64,000 nt of DNA from Pinus tabuliformis (Eukaryota > Streptophyta > Pinopsida > Pinales > Pinaceae). Position numbers and translations under genes: made by a program. Positions 44,528 through 55,866 of the stretch are shown here, piece after piece (positions within the stretch are counted from its first letter, which is position 1; the number at the start of each line of letters is the position of its first letter). The notes under the pieces were generated by a model. It had not been told where the DNA came from. It did no database searches and worked only from the letters and a program-made list of their open reading frames with translations. The stretch spans positions 1,281,218,277-1,281,282,276 of the forward strand of contig CM062818.1 in NCBI GenBank assembly GCA_031772625.1, read 5' to 3'.

Positions 44528-45745
44528 TGATCCGAAATTGAAAAAGGTATTATAGAGTATGTGTGATGTTGCCTCTATTACTTACTGCAATGGATCAAAA
44601 AGATTGTAAAATAACATAAACACTTAAACAATTAGAAAACATATTCAAACCATCAACACAACCAAGTTCAATAAAGGAGTTCACTAGACTTCCTGTCTAT
44701 GTCTACTGGTCCTTTCGATTCTAATGTTGACCTCTCTATTACGTCTTCAAATTGTTGTTATAGTTGTGATCTCAGAAACAGAGTCTCAAACACGAAGATG
44801 GATCTCACTACGGTGTTCAACTCGAGTTTTCAAGTCAAAATGAGTATACACTTGACTGTACTTGGCCACTATGACTTCCAGACCCCTTGGAACAGTTCAA
44901 AACTACACTCTGTAAACTCTTTTTGTGTTATGGTATTAATATAACACATATAGTTACAAATTGTGATAATCATGAAATAATACAATTACATTTAAAATAT
45001 AGGTTAAACCAAAGGACCAACGAGCGTGCAGTTGACCCTAAAAATCGAGCCTTTTCCCGACACAAATCTCGATACCATACGATCTGATGGCTATCGCATC
45101 CTGCTCATCAACTAATCCGGAGGATCTGCACCATTGATTTTCCTGTGGGATCCGACAGTTGTCACATGGTCTTGTACTACAACTAGAACGTTTACTAATT
45201 CTCTGAAGGCACATGAGAAAGTGGTTTTCATGAGGCTAGTGTCGAGCACTGAGTGGAATAGCATGCCCTTGGTTGAAAACAACTTCTTGCATTGAAGGAA
45301 TGTGATAAACCATTTACCACTCTCCTGTCAAAACTCAAAGAGTCTAGCTTCCTTTTCATAACTTTATCATGTCCGTTTTCCAGGATAACCTACCTGCATG
45401 TTTCGATGTGATATGCATCAATCTCCTTTGATCGGACAATCTCTGCTCTTGATCGCTGATCCCCATCGCTTGTGGTATGAACCAATCGCAGACTGCCACA
45501 TCATCTTCTACACTGACATCATCAAGAACTTGTGTCTCTTTCCCGGGTTGCCACCTATTCTGCTGATGTAGGCATTGACGTTTTTGGCCTAATATTTAAT
45601 TGGCTCTATTTTCCTTATCCAAACTCAGATTTGCATGTTGTTTGCACCGTTGGCTTCGTATTCATGAGCACTTCAATATTATTCCATTTTCACCTATATT
45701 TGAAGACTTTTGAGCTAGAGGCTATATTGAATCCATTTTGGATTA
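44528..45745 (-). repeat. 5' LTR of Gypsy element (short form)
   Basis: 1,218 bp, matching the two outer parts of the 3' LTR and joined at ACGTCT (44741). Confidence 0.85.
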
Positions 45746-46852
45746 GTCATCCCCCACATGCTCAAGGCACAGGGTGTGATGCCCTTTGATACGAATGCAT
45801 GGATGGTGGGTTGGCAAGGTAGTGGAGGAAGGAATAAGGAAGGGTCGCAAAGAAGGTTAAGGCATTCAATGTGAGGGGTAAGAGAGAGAATCTATGGAGA
45901 CAAGAGGCAACTCAGAGTTGGGGAGGGCTGATGGAAAGTAAGGAAGCTTGGCTATGAACAAGAAACAAACTCCTGATATGTAATTTGGTCTCGCTCCTAT
46001 ATCAATTCCATGATCTGGTTTGGTTCTTGTATCAATTCCATGATCTAGTTGGGCTCTTATATCAATTCCATGATCTAGTTGGGGTTCTGTTGGGGGGAAG
46101 GGAGGGGCAAGAGGCTGTCTTAATGGGAAGTAGCTCTATATGGGAGGAATTGGGGGAGGAAAGGGAGTGCCATGGCCTAGTTCTGCTTTCTATTTTTATC
46201 CCATTAGCACAAGAACCTTGGCAGCGGCATTGGCAATTCTAAGCTGAGGAAATACATGGGCCTATCCCTAGTTTCTTAGATGAGGGGAATAGGGGATAGT
46301 GGGTTTTCCATTCCTGGGGGGCTGGGTACTGAAGAGAGAGGCGCAAAAGAGTTGAGGGCAGGGGGCAGGGATTTCAACCATGGCAGTAGGACACCAAGAA
46401 AACCTTGGGAAATTGGGCACCTACATGGTATTGAGGGAAAAGCTAGGGATCCTGTGTGGCATTCTGGACAGAGGGGCAAGTATAACCATGGCTAGCATCT
46501 TCTAGCTAAGGGTGCTAAAAGAGGGTATAAATGCAAGCACCATGTTAGGCTCTAGATGGGCCTGAGGGCTTGGTTCCAGATGCAATGGGACAACCGACAA
46601 AAGAACCATAACAAGGGGGATGAGTAATATGAGGAGCCTAATGAGATGAGTCAGAAACCCAATTCCCTTGGCCACCTGTGGGCTCTAGGCTACCTTAACA
46701 CTCAGGTGGTGAAGTATGGAAGAGAGGCACTGTATGAACAACAAAGATGGGATGATGAGAAAGGTTTGATGAACCTAACTTCATTTGACTATCCACAGGG
46801 CATCACTACACAAGTTATGACTTGAGCAGTCAGAGGATGTGGTCGAGGTAGG
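45746..46852. other. GC-richer unassigned stretch
   Basis: Mixed composition, with G-rich runs (GGGGAAGGGAGGGGCAAG-type near 46095) and open but unrecognised short frames (46280-46495). Holds a 30-bp triple repeat at 45991-46085. No mobile-element ends found. Confidence 0.4.
45991..46085 (+). repeat. 30-bp tandem repeat, three copies
   Basis: ATCAATTCCATGATCT occurs at 46001, 46031 and 46061, exactly 30 bp apart. In one frame it encodes a repeated decapeptide (YQFHDLVGLL-like). Confidence 0.85.
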
Positions 46853-47033
46853 AGGGCCTCTCTCTTATTTCAAAGCAGGGTCTCTATAGGTTCATTGTGC
46901 TATTGTGGAGTTGTTCATGAAATCGAAACTTAAGAATTGAATGAATTACACAGCTCCTTCTTATCACTCTTATGAGAAAGTAATTAAATTTTTTTATTTC
47001 AAAATTATATTAAGAATTGAATGAATTACGAAT
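46853..47033. repeat. R1 repeat copy 2, left part
   Basis: 46853-46965 matches 3521-3620. A local duplication of AAGAATTGAATGAATTAC (46933, 47012) follows, and then the SINE target duplication. Confidence 0.7.
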
Positions 47034-47051
47034 CTCCCTCTTATTACTCTT
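47034..47051. other. SINE target-site duplication, left
   Basis: CTCCCTCTTATTACTCTT; matches 55849-55866 at 17 of 18 positions. Confidence 0.75.
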
Positions 47052-47107
47052 TTTTTTTTTGGTAGGTAAGCACCCACGGGGGATTTGAACCAGTGGCCTA
47101 TCACAAG
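47052..47107 (-). mobile_element. tRNA-derived SINE, 3' part (split by Copia)
   Basis: On the minus strand the sequence continues from 55794 into GCCACTGGTTCAAATCCCCC, containing a Pol III B-box (GGTTCAAATCC), then CGTGGGTGCTTACCTACC and an A-rich tail (about 10 A). The body is about 106 bp with both parts joined. Short tRNA-related SINE; not a functional tRNA gene. Confidence 0.75.
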
Positions 47108-48645
47108 TGTTGGCATTTTGGCACAGGTGTGGCGTTATGGCACAGGTGTTGTCCTTGATGGCAACTCTCTTTGGTGACAGATCTCAGTTCAGGTGCTCAG
47201 AATGAAGGAAATCTTGTATACGCAGGTACACCTTGCAGAAGACGCGTATACACATGGGTTATACATTCTGAAGTCGCGTATGCGTATACACGCACATTTA
47301 TGCACATAAAAGCGCATACATGGTGGGAAACTTACTTTTGGTCCGTGGTTGTTAGTCCTTGGAATTTGAACCCATGGTTGTGGACCATTGTATCTTGTCA
47401 GAAGAGTTGACCCCAGGTTTTGGACCCTTGGTATTGTTTATTATGGTTTTGGCCCGTGGTATTGTGCAAGGCCTATAACTATAAAAGAGGAAGGAGATCA
47501 TGTGGCAAGGAATCATCTGAATTATTAAATATCTGATTTTGTGATAGATCTGGAATACGGGTGATTGGGTTATGGTGTAGATCTAGATCTGAATGAAGGA
47601 GGAACCTGAGCACAAGAAGGATAAGGACTATTGATGGATCTAAATCTCAAGGCTTGAACATTGGTATCTCTATCTGTTATATGTGGCGCACTCTTGATCT
47701 ATAAATCTGGGCTAACTAATGTCTGAATGCTTAAAAGAATAAATTATCCTTTATAGATCTGTACGCAGGTTCAGTGAATTGAAGGTGTGTATATACGCTT
47801 TTTATGTGAATGAATGACGCGTATATGCAGGTTGGTTGTGGTACAGAAGCGTATACTCGCAGGTTGATGAAAAGTGAAGTAGCGTATATATCTTGATTTA
47901 TGTTCTAGCTGCTTCTGTTTTATTGCTGCAGTGTTCTGGGTTCAGAATGTGTGTTTGATTACAGTCATTGTGTTCTAGGTTCAGTGGTCAGAGAAGTGCT
48001 TATTTGTTTCAACTTTTGATTGGTGAAAAGGAGTTTGGGTTATGCAGAAATTCTTGATGTTTGATTGATGTTACTTATGGATCCAGTCTGAAAATTAATG
48101 AAACGAGGTCCCTGAAAGGAAAGAGAAGGTTGCTGCCTTCTGCAGGTAGGAGCCTGCGTACTAGTATCTCAAGCTAGTACAAGAACTAAGGGGGTTGGAG
48201 CTCCCTTCCAGGGAAGCTGGAAAACGAGAGAGAGTTGTAGCTCTCTACAGGTTGCAGCCTGCGTACTGGTAAAGTCTACTCCAGTACAAGACATTGTAAA
48301 GAGAAGTTTCTAATTAAAAAGAAGATAGAGACGAATTGCAGCAGGGGGTTTTCACCCACATTGGGTTTCCTCCTTATATCTTGTGTTCTTGTGTGTGACT
48401 GTCTTCTGCTCTGTTTCACTGTTTCAGGTACTGTTTATGTGCAACTGAATCACAGATTAATAACTGACATATGAAAGATAATTCAAATTATAAGTTTGAT
48501 TTATATACGCGGGTTTCTTTATCTGGAGTTGCGTATATACGGGGTTTTTATTAACTGAAGGAGCATATATCATCTGGAATTTAAAAAGGAATTATTTGGC
48601 TTGATAATACTGATCAAACCCCCCTTCTCAGTATTATTTCCAACA
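47108..48645 (+). repeat. 5' LTR of Sirevirus-like element
   Basis: 1,538 bp. TATAAAAG at 47480-47487. Rich in CGTATA-type motifs (see findings). Confidence 0.94.
47480..47487 (+). promoter_or_regulatory. LTR TATA box
   Basis: TATAAAAG after GGCCTATAAC; conserved at 54628-54635 in the other LTR at exactly the same offset (7,148). Confidence 0.65.
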
Positions 48646-48647
48646 AT

Positions 48648-48662
48648 TGGTATCAGAGCAGG
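48648..48662 (+). other. Primer binding site (initiator tRNA-Met)
   Basis: TGGTATCAGAGCAGG two bases (AT) after the LTR; standard Copia PBS. Confidence 0.9.
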
Positions 48663-48704
48663 TCCTTCAGAGAAGCTTGATCGCTTGAAGGAAGATCATT
48701 CATC

Positions 48705-50525
48705 ATGAGCAACTACGAGAGGGAAGCATCAATCAGGCCACCAATTTTTGATGGGACAAACTTCAATTATTGGAAGGTAAGAGTTACTGCCTATATTCAA
48801 TCTCTTGGTACAGAAGTTTGGGATATCATAGATACAGGCTACACTTTTCCTTCAGCTACTCCTACAGATCCGGCCGAGAAGAAGAAATATGAAACAAATG
48901 CTAAAGCAGTCAATACTCTGTTGGGATGCTTATCTCAAACAGAATTCGTGAAGGTTATGCAATATAAATCTGCAAAAGAAATATGGGACAAGATTGTCTT
49001 GAGCTATGAAGGAGATGAACAGGTAAAGCGTGCTAAACTTCAAACCCTCAGGATTCAATATGAGGATCTCAGAATGTATAATGATGAAAATGTGGCTAAC
49101 TATTTCCTTCGGGTAGACGAGATTGTTAATTGCATGAAAAACTTGGGTGAAGAAATAAAAGAGGCTATTGTGGTTGAAAAAGTCCTAAGATCATTGTCCC
49201 CCAAGTTTGAATCTAAAGTGTCTGTAATAGAAGAAAAGGAAAATCTACAAACTCTTACTATGTCTCAGCTACACGGAATTCTAACTGCTTATGAAATGAG
49301 GAAAGGAGGTCCATCTGACAGGAGAGAAGCTGCCCTCAAGGCTTTAGGCAAAGAAGAGTACTATGAATCAAGACATGGGTCAGAAGAAGAAGAAGAATAA
49401 AATTTTGTCAGAAATATTCAACGGGGTGCTGGACGGTTCAGAGGTAAGTTTCCCTTCAAATGCTTTGCTTGTGGAAGAGTAGGTCACTATGCTGCCAAAT
49501 GTCCTCACAAGGATAAGATCGACAAGGGAAGGGAACCTATTAGATGGAACAAGAAACAGAATGCAAATAAGAAAAGCTACTACACTCATGAAGACAGTGA
49601 TGGTCTATCAAATAGTGATGAAGATGAACGAGGTAATGACTATAAACTTTTAATGGCCTTTGAAGATGATGATTACATGGATGCTATAGATGTGGATAGT
49701 TTTTATGAAGAGATTTCTAGACTCAAGACATGTATAGAAGAAAAGAATGTGATCATTGATACTCTACAATTTCAAATTGATGAAAAAGAAAAACTTCTTG
49801 AAAAATTAGAATGTGAAATTGTTGGCCTTAGAAAAGAAATTGAGAAAACAAAGGCTATTAATCTTAAGTTTGTCAAAGGATCTGAAACTCTGGATGAGAT
49901 CATCAATGTACATCGTTCTCCGCTAAACAAGACAGGTCTGGGGTATAATGGAGAAACATCTCAAGCTTCCACCTCAAAGAGTTATCTTGATACAGCAAGA
50001 AGGAATGAGCAAAAGCACAATGGAGATCACCAGGTGGAGCAGGGATGAATTACATCAAGAACAAACAAAGACTATCAGGTAAATCAGGGGCAATCCGTCT
50101 TAAACAAAAGCTACAACCAGCCACAGGTAAAATCCTCTCAATTTTCTTCAAGAATGAATGACAATAGAAATTACAATCATTCGGCTGGTAGATTTGATAA
50201 CCACAGAGGTTTCTTCAATGGACAATGTTTCTCTTGCCATAAATTTGGTCACAAAGCAGCTCAATGTGTTGCATATAAAACAATCATGACTAGAGAAGCT
50301 CAAAAACGAAGAAGTATGACTGGGATTACAAAAAGGACCTATAAAAACTTTTTGGCTCTTGAAAATGAAATCGAATGTTCTATTTGCAATAACTTCGGTC
50401 ATGAAGATTCTGAATGCAGGAGCAGGTTTCAGCAGACAAAGGAACAAGCCTCAAGCACAAGAACATGGAGAATAAAGGAACCACAAATAGAAAGATGTGG
50501 GATAGCCTTTTATGCAGAGGGATAG
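48705..50525 (+). pseudogene. Gag of Sirevirus-like element
   Basis: Start ATG 48705, 42 bp after the PBS. One frame throughout, interrupted by TAA at 49398 and TGA at 50046, and closed by TAG at 50523. RPPIFDGTNFNYWKVRV opens a UBN2/Copia Gag domain (residues ~10-220). After the first stop comes a zinc knuckle CFACGRVGHYAAKC (49461), a coiled-coil-like segment rich in Glu/Lys (49653-49880), a second knuckle CFSCHKFGHKAAQC (50226) and a third CSICNNFGHEDSEC (50376). Three knuckles plus a coiled coil is long for Copia and fits Sirevirus-type Gag. Confidence 0.88.
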
Positions 50526-51071
50526 GAAAATCTATGGTACATTGACAGTGGATGTTTGAAGCATATGACAGGTGATAAAGAAAAACTTGAATCATATTCT
50601 GCTTTAGAAAAGGAAAAGAAAGTTTCTTTTGGAAATGATACTCCTGCAACTATAAAAGGAAAAGGCACTGCTCAGTTGAAAAAAAAGGTCAAAGCTGGAA
50701 ATGTTTTGTATGTTGATGGCTTGAAGCATAATCTTCTAAGTGTCAGTCAGATGTGCGACCAAGGAACCGAAGTAATATTTCAATCAAATGGGTGTAGTGT
50801 TTGTGATCTTGATACAGGGAAAACGGTGATCAAAGGTAGAAGAACTCCAAATAATCTATACATATTTGAAGAAGGACAACAACAATGCTATTTGAGCAAG
50901 GATGATGAACATTGGTTATGGCACCGAAGGTTGGGGCATCTAAGCTTTTCACAAGTAAGGAAGGCATGCAAATATCAGGCAGTTCGTGGTCTTCCAGATA
51001 TCAAAATTCCAGACAACACCATATGCAAATCATGTCAGTTTGGAAAACAAACCAGAACTAACTTTCCGTAG
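50526..51071 (+). pseudogene. Protease and integrase zinc domain
   Basis: Same frame as Gag. WYIDSGCLKHMTGDKEKL is the retropepsin active site (DSG intact). Then NVLYVDGLKHNLLSVSQMCD, and the integrase HHCC: HWLWHRRLGHLSFSQVRK and ICKSCQFGKQTR. Ends at a TAG at 51069 where relatives have a sense codon. Confidence 0.88.
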
Positions 51072-51890
51072 AAGGAAGGATCAGCTAACATGCCTCTTGA
51101 GCTAGTCCATACAAATGTATGTGGTCCCTTTAGGAAAAGGACACCTCGAGGAGAAGAATACTTGATATTATTCATTGACGATTTCTCCAGGTTTGTTTAG
51201 TTAGGAATTATGAAGCACAAAGATGAAGCATTCGAAAAATTCAAATCCTTCAAAGCCTTGGTTGAAAATGAATCAGGTTACAAAATTAAGTGCCTCAGGT
51301 CCAACAGAGGTGGGGAGTTTACCTCAAATGAATTTTTTGATTTTTGTGAAGAACATGGGATAAGAAGGGAATTCTCCATAGCTAGAACTCCTCAGCAAAA
51401 TGGAGTGGTAGAAAGAATGAACAGAACAGTCCAACAAATGGCTCGTGCTATGCTTGATGAATCCGGAACTCCCGCAACTTTTTGGGGTGAAGCTGCATAT
51501 GATGCGGTTGTTATTCTCAACAAAACAAATGTCCGAGTGAACAACACTCAAACTCCTCATGAGCTCTGGTATGGTGAGACTCCTTCGGTAAAGCATTTCA
51601 AAATTTTTGGGAGCAAATGCTATATTAAGAATACTGATGAGCAGCTTGGAAAACTTGAACCTAGAGCAGATGAAGGCATTCTTCTTGGTTATTCTCCCTA
51701 CAGCAAAGCATATAAGTGTTACAATAAAAGACTTGGAAGAATTGTTGACAATATTGATGTAGTGGTTGATGAGAAAGGATACATCCCCAGGCAAGTATAT
51801 CATGAAAATATCGATGAGGATGAAGACTACTCTCCAAATCAGGCAGATGATGAAGAAGAACCCCAAGAGACACTAGAGGAACAGATAAGG
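51072..51890 (+). pseudogene. Integrase core, catalytic Asp residues lost
   Basis: In frame, with a further TAG at 51198 (DDFSRFV-stop-LGIMK; Trp in relatives). First Asp position reads Asn (VHTNVCGPF), second also Asn (RSNRGGEF); third, Glu, intact (NGVVERMN). The core is followed by the GSKCYIKN and [20 protein letters not shown] segments of Copia integrases. The acidic linker starts near 51820. Confidence 0.88.
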
Positions 51891-52947
51891 ATAGAAGAGA
51901 AGACTCCATCCAGATATGTTCAGGAGAATCATCCAGAATCTCAAATTTTGGGGCAGAAAGAGGCAGGTATACAAACAAGAAGAACAATAGCAGAAGCTTC
52001 AAGCTATTTGGCATTGCTCTCTTCCATTGAACCACAAAATGTAAAAGAAGCATGCAAAGATGAGTGTTGGGTTAAGGAAATGGATGAAGAGCTTGAGAAG
52101 ATCGAAAAGAACAACACTTGGGAGTTGGTTCCTAGACCAAAAGACAAGAATGTCATAGGAACAAAATGGATCTTCAAGAACAAGTTGAATGAAAATGGGG
52201 AAGTTATTAGAAACAAGGCCAGGCTTGTTTGCAAAGGGTATGCTCAACAGGAAGGAATAGACTTTGAAGAAACTTTTGCTCCTGTTGCTAGACTTGATGC
52301 CATCAGAATGTTCCTTGCCCTCTCTAGCTTTCAAAATTTCAAAGTATTTCAAATGGATGTGAAGTCAGCCTTTTTGAATGGAGACTTAGAAGAAGAAGTG
52401 TACATTGAGCAACCAGATGGCTTTATCCTTGGAAATGATCCAAATCTTGTATGCAGATTTAGAAAAGCTCTCTATGGGCTTAAACAAGCTCCAAGGGCTT
52501 GGTATTATCGGTTGGACAAATACCTTCATCAACAAGGATTTTCAAAAGGATCAGCAGATAGCAATCTATATATAAAAATTGAAAATAACAAATTGCTAAT
52601 ACTTGTGTGTATGTAGATGATATTATCTTTGGGAGCAATGAAGAAGCTATGAGTCAAAGCTTTGCCTTGGTGATGCAGAAAGAATTCGAAATGTCATTAC
52701 TTGGAGAATTGACATATTTTCTTGGATTGCAAATCCAACAAAATGAAGGAGGTATTTTCCTGTCTCAAACCAAGTACCTCAAGTAGATCTTGAAGAAGTA
52801 TGGCATGGAAGATTCGAAACCTGTATGTACCCCCATGGTTACAGGATGCAGCCTTAGTGCAAATGATGAATCAGTAGCAGTGCATCAACCAACCTATAGA
52901 TCCATGATTGGGAGTTTGCTTTATTTGACAGGTACCGACCAGATATT
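51891..52947 (+). pseudogene. Reverse transcriptase, frameshifted at YVDD
   Basis: [60 protein letters not shown] and [20 protein letters not shown] are the canonical Copia RT blocks. A one-base loss near 52608 breaks the frame just before the catalytic YVDD, which is readable at 52610-52621 in the next frame. LTYFLGLQIQQ follows, then a TAG (52785) and another one-base loss near 52935. Confidence 0.92.
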
Positions 52948-53565
52948 ATGCATGCAGTGGGAATAGTTGGAAGGTTTCAAGAAAATCCAAAAGAAACTCA
53001 TCTTCAGGCAGTGAAGAGAATCTTCAAGTACCTTCAAGGAACTCAAAACTATGGCTTACGGTATCCTAGAGATTCAGATCTCAAACTTCATGCTTACACA
53101 GATGCAGATTGGGCCGGAAGCGTGGATGCCAAGAAGAGCAGAAGTGGTGGTGCATTCTTTATGGGTTCTAGATTAGTATCTTGGTTCAGCAAGAAACAGA
53201 GTTCGATTGCTTTATCTACAGCAGAAGCGGAATATGTGGCTACTGCATCTTGTTGCACACAACTCCTTTGGATGATGCAAACCTTGCAGGATTTTCAAAT
53301 CACTTGTACTCCACCTGTCTCTATCTTATGTGATAATACAAGTGCAATAAGAATTTCAAAGAACCCAGTCATGCATTCAAAGACCAATCACATACCGATC
53401 AAGTATCACCTTCTCCGGGAACAAGTGTCGAAACAAAAGGTCAAATTGGAGTATGTTCCTTCTAAGGAACAAGTTGCTGATATTCTCACCAAACCACTGC
53501 CCAGAGAAACTTTTGAATATCTCAGACAGAAGCTGGGAGTCATTGATGCTTCATCCTGCTGTTGA
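52948..53565 (+). pseudogene. RNase H of Copia element
   Basis: 205 codons in one frame: YTDADWAGSVDAKKSRSGGA, SSIALSTAEAEYVATASCCT and LCDNTSAIRISKNPVMHSKT, then HIPIKYHLLREQV and ADILTKPLPRETFE, ending ...SSCC at the natural gag-pol stop. All catalytic acids (Asp in YTDADW, Glu in AEAEY, Asp in LCDNTSA) are present. Only its upstream frame is lost. Confidence 0.92.
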
Positions 53566-54255
53566 AGCTTGTCTGTTCCAAAGAAAAGTTGGTGTACGCG
53601 AGTTGGATGAGGGTAATCCGCGTACATACGCTGATTTGTGCAGGTGCAGTCGCGTATATGGAGTTCTGAAGAAAATCAGCAAGGGCAGACTCTGGTTGAA
53701 GAGCATCTGATATGGGTCTATCAGAGATCATCAGGCACCGGTTCAGGGGGAGAAATTAATCTTCTAATAATGCATTGTTGGCATTACCTTAGAAGTTCTT
53801 AGTTCTAGTACTCAAGCTGTTTTGGTTCAGGTGGATCAGCTGCAGAAAGGGATCAGAAGGAGAACTTGATTGCTGATATCGACAGTGATTGTCATTGGTG
53901 TTTTGCTTAGTCTTGATATTTCGTCTCTATGTCATATATTTTTTTTTATCAAGGTCATGTAACGGCCTATTTTGGTTTCCCCACTATGCCTGGGATGATT
54001 GATGCAATTGATTGTCATATGTGAATTTCTATTGTATCTCCACTTGGTTGGGTGATGGTTGTATGTATTGAGTCTTTTGGTGATAGGAAGGTCCTTTATG
54101 ATGTTTAAGTCATGGTTCTTCTTGAAGAACATCTTTTTGTAGATCTTGCCTATAGTTAGGGGGAGCATGTTCAGCACAGCCCTTTGCCCTTGATGACAAA
54201 GGGGGAGAATGACTTTGAGGATCTTGGGGTTGCCATCAAGTCCAAAGGGGGAGAT
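53566..54255 (+). other. 3' UTR with several polypurine tracts
   Basis: G-rich purine tracts at 53745-53754 (AGGGGGAGAA), 54159-54165 (AGGGGGA), 54198-54209 (AAAGGGGGAGAA) and, next to the LTR, 54244-54254 (AAAGGGGGAGA). Multiple PPTs are a known Sirevirus trait. 53591-53660 carries three CGCGTA-type motifs like those in the LTR. Confidence 0.75.
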
Positions 54256-55793
54256 TGTTGGCATTTTGGCAGAGGTGTGGCGCTATGGCACAAGTGTTGT
54301 CCTTGATGGCAACTCTCTTTGGTGACATATCTCAGTTCAGGTGCTCAGAATGAAGGAAATCTTGTATACGCAGGTACACCTTGCAGAAGACGCGTATACA
54401 CGCGGGTTATACATTCCAAAGTCGCGTATGCGTATACACACACTTTTATGCACATAAAAGAGCGTACATGGTGGGAAACTTACTTTTTGTCCGTGGTTGT
54501 TAGTCCTTGGAATTTGAACCCATGGTTGTTGACCATTGTATCTCGTCAGAAGAGTTGACCCCAGGTTTTGGACCCTTGGTATTGTTTATTATGGTTTTGG
54601 CCCGTGGTATTGTGCAAGGCCTATAACTATAAAAGAGGAAGGAGATCATGTGGCAAGGAATCATATGAATTATTGAATATCTGATTTTGTGATAGATCTG
54701 GAATACGGGTGATTGGGTTATGGTGCAAATCTAGATCTGAATGAAGGAGGAACCTGAGCGCAAGAAGGATAAGGACTATTGATGGATCTAAATCTCAAGG
54801 CTTGAACATTGGTATCTCTATCTGTTATATGTGGCGCACTCTTGATCTATAAATCTGGGATAACTAATGTCTGAATGCTTAAAAGAATAAATTATCCTTT
54901 ATAGATCTGTACGCAGGTTCAGTGAATTGAAGGTGCGTATATACGCTTTTTATGTGAATGAATGACACATATACGCAGGTTGGTTGTGGTACAGAAGTGT
55001 ATACTCGCAGGTTGATGAAAATTGAAGTAGCGTATATATCTTGATTTATGTTCTAGCTGCTTCTGTTTTATTGCTGCAGTGTTTTGGGTTCAGAATGTTT
55101 GTTTGATTACAGTTACTGTGTTCTGGGTTCAGTGGTCAGAGAAGTGCTTATTTGTTTCAACTTTTGATTGGTGAAAAGGAGTTTTGGTTATGCAGAAATT
55201 CTTGATGTTTGATTGATGTTACTTATGGATCCAGTCTGAAAATTAATGAAACGAGGTCCCTGAAAGCAAAGAGAAGGTTGCTGCCTTCTGCAGGTAGGAG
55301 CCTGCATACTAGTATCTCAAGCTAGTACAAGAACTAAGGGGGTTGGAGCTCCCTTCCAGGGAAGCTGGAAAATGAGAGAGAGTTGTAGCTCTCTGCAGGT
55401 TGCAGCCTACGTACTTGTAAAGTCTGCTCTAGTACAAGACATTGTAAAGAGAAGTTTCTAATTAAAAAGAAGATAGAGACGAATTGCAGCAGGGGGTTTT
55501 CACCCACATTGGGTTTCCTCCTTATATCTTGTGTTCTTGTGTGTGACTGTCTTCTGGTCTATTTCACTGTTTCTGCTACTGTTTATGTGCATCTGAATCA
55601 CAGATTAATAACTAACATCTGAAAGATAATTCAAATTATAAGTTTGATTTATATACGTGGATTTCTTTATCTGGAGTTGCGTATATACGCGGTTTTTATT
55701 AACTGAAGTAGTGTATATCATCTGGAATTTAAAAAGGATTTATTTGGCTTGATAATACTGATTCACCCCCCCCTCTCAGTATTATTTCCAACA
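54256..55793 (+). repeat. 3' LTR of Sirevirus-like element
   Basis: 1,538 bp, no net indel relative to the 5' LTR; many differences are C/T or G/A within CG dinucleotides. Confidence 0.94.
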
Positions 55794-55848
55794 GCAAGGA
55801 GTGCCTTAACAGTGCACCCATTCACCATCAATCCAAAGCCCCATGGGC
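55794..55848 (-). mobile_element. tRNA-derived SINE, 5' part (split by Copia)
   Basis: Minus-strand GGGTGCACTGTTAAGGCACTC corresponds to the A-box region of a tRNA-like head. It joins CCTTG... across the Copia target site to 47107. Bounded on the outside by the target duplication at 55849. Confidence 0.7.
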
Positions 55849-55866
55849 CTCCCTCTTATTATTCTT
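55849..55866. other. SINE target-site duplication, right
   Basis: CTCCCTCTTATTATTCTT; one mismatch with 47034-47051. Confidence 0.75.

Larger units (their letters stand above)
37018..45745 (-). mobile_element. Gypsy LTR retrotransposon with chromodomain remnant (minus strand)
   Basis: LTRs end in a perfect TGATCC...GGATCA inverted repeat: 3' LTR 37018-39848 (2,831 bp), 5' LTR 44528-45745 (1,218 bp, outer end decayed to GGATTA). Minus-strand order is PBS, Gag, PR, RT, RNase H, IN, chromodomain, polypurine tract, the order of chromoviruses. Flanking 5-mers ATCGT and GTCAT agree at only 3 of 5 positions, so the target duplication is unclear. All ORFs carry stops or frameshifts. Confidence 0.9.
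47108..55793 (+). mobile_element. Sirevirus-like Copia retrotransposon (8,686 bp)
   Basis: LTRs 47108-48645 and 54256-55793, both 1,538 bp, TGTTGG...CCAACA. Flanking 5-mers are ACAAG and GCAAG (4 of 5 match). PBS with 2-bp gap, one long gag-pol frame, several purine tracts before the 3' LTR. By eye 55-60 LTR differences (~96%). Inserted within the SINE. Five in-frame stops and two frameshifts in gag-pol; two catalytic integrase Asp replaced by Asn. Not autonomous. Confidence 0.94.

Noticed and set aside
37018-45745. Clear target duplication for the minus-strand Gypsy element
   Set aside because: Flanking 5-mers ATCGT and GTCAT agree at three positions only; not enough to claim.
47052-55848. 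Functional tRNA gene at the B-box sequence
   Set aside because: The tRNA-like part cannot form a full cloverleaf, has an A-rich tail and a long target duplication, and is split by a Copia element; it is a SINE.
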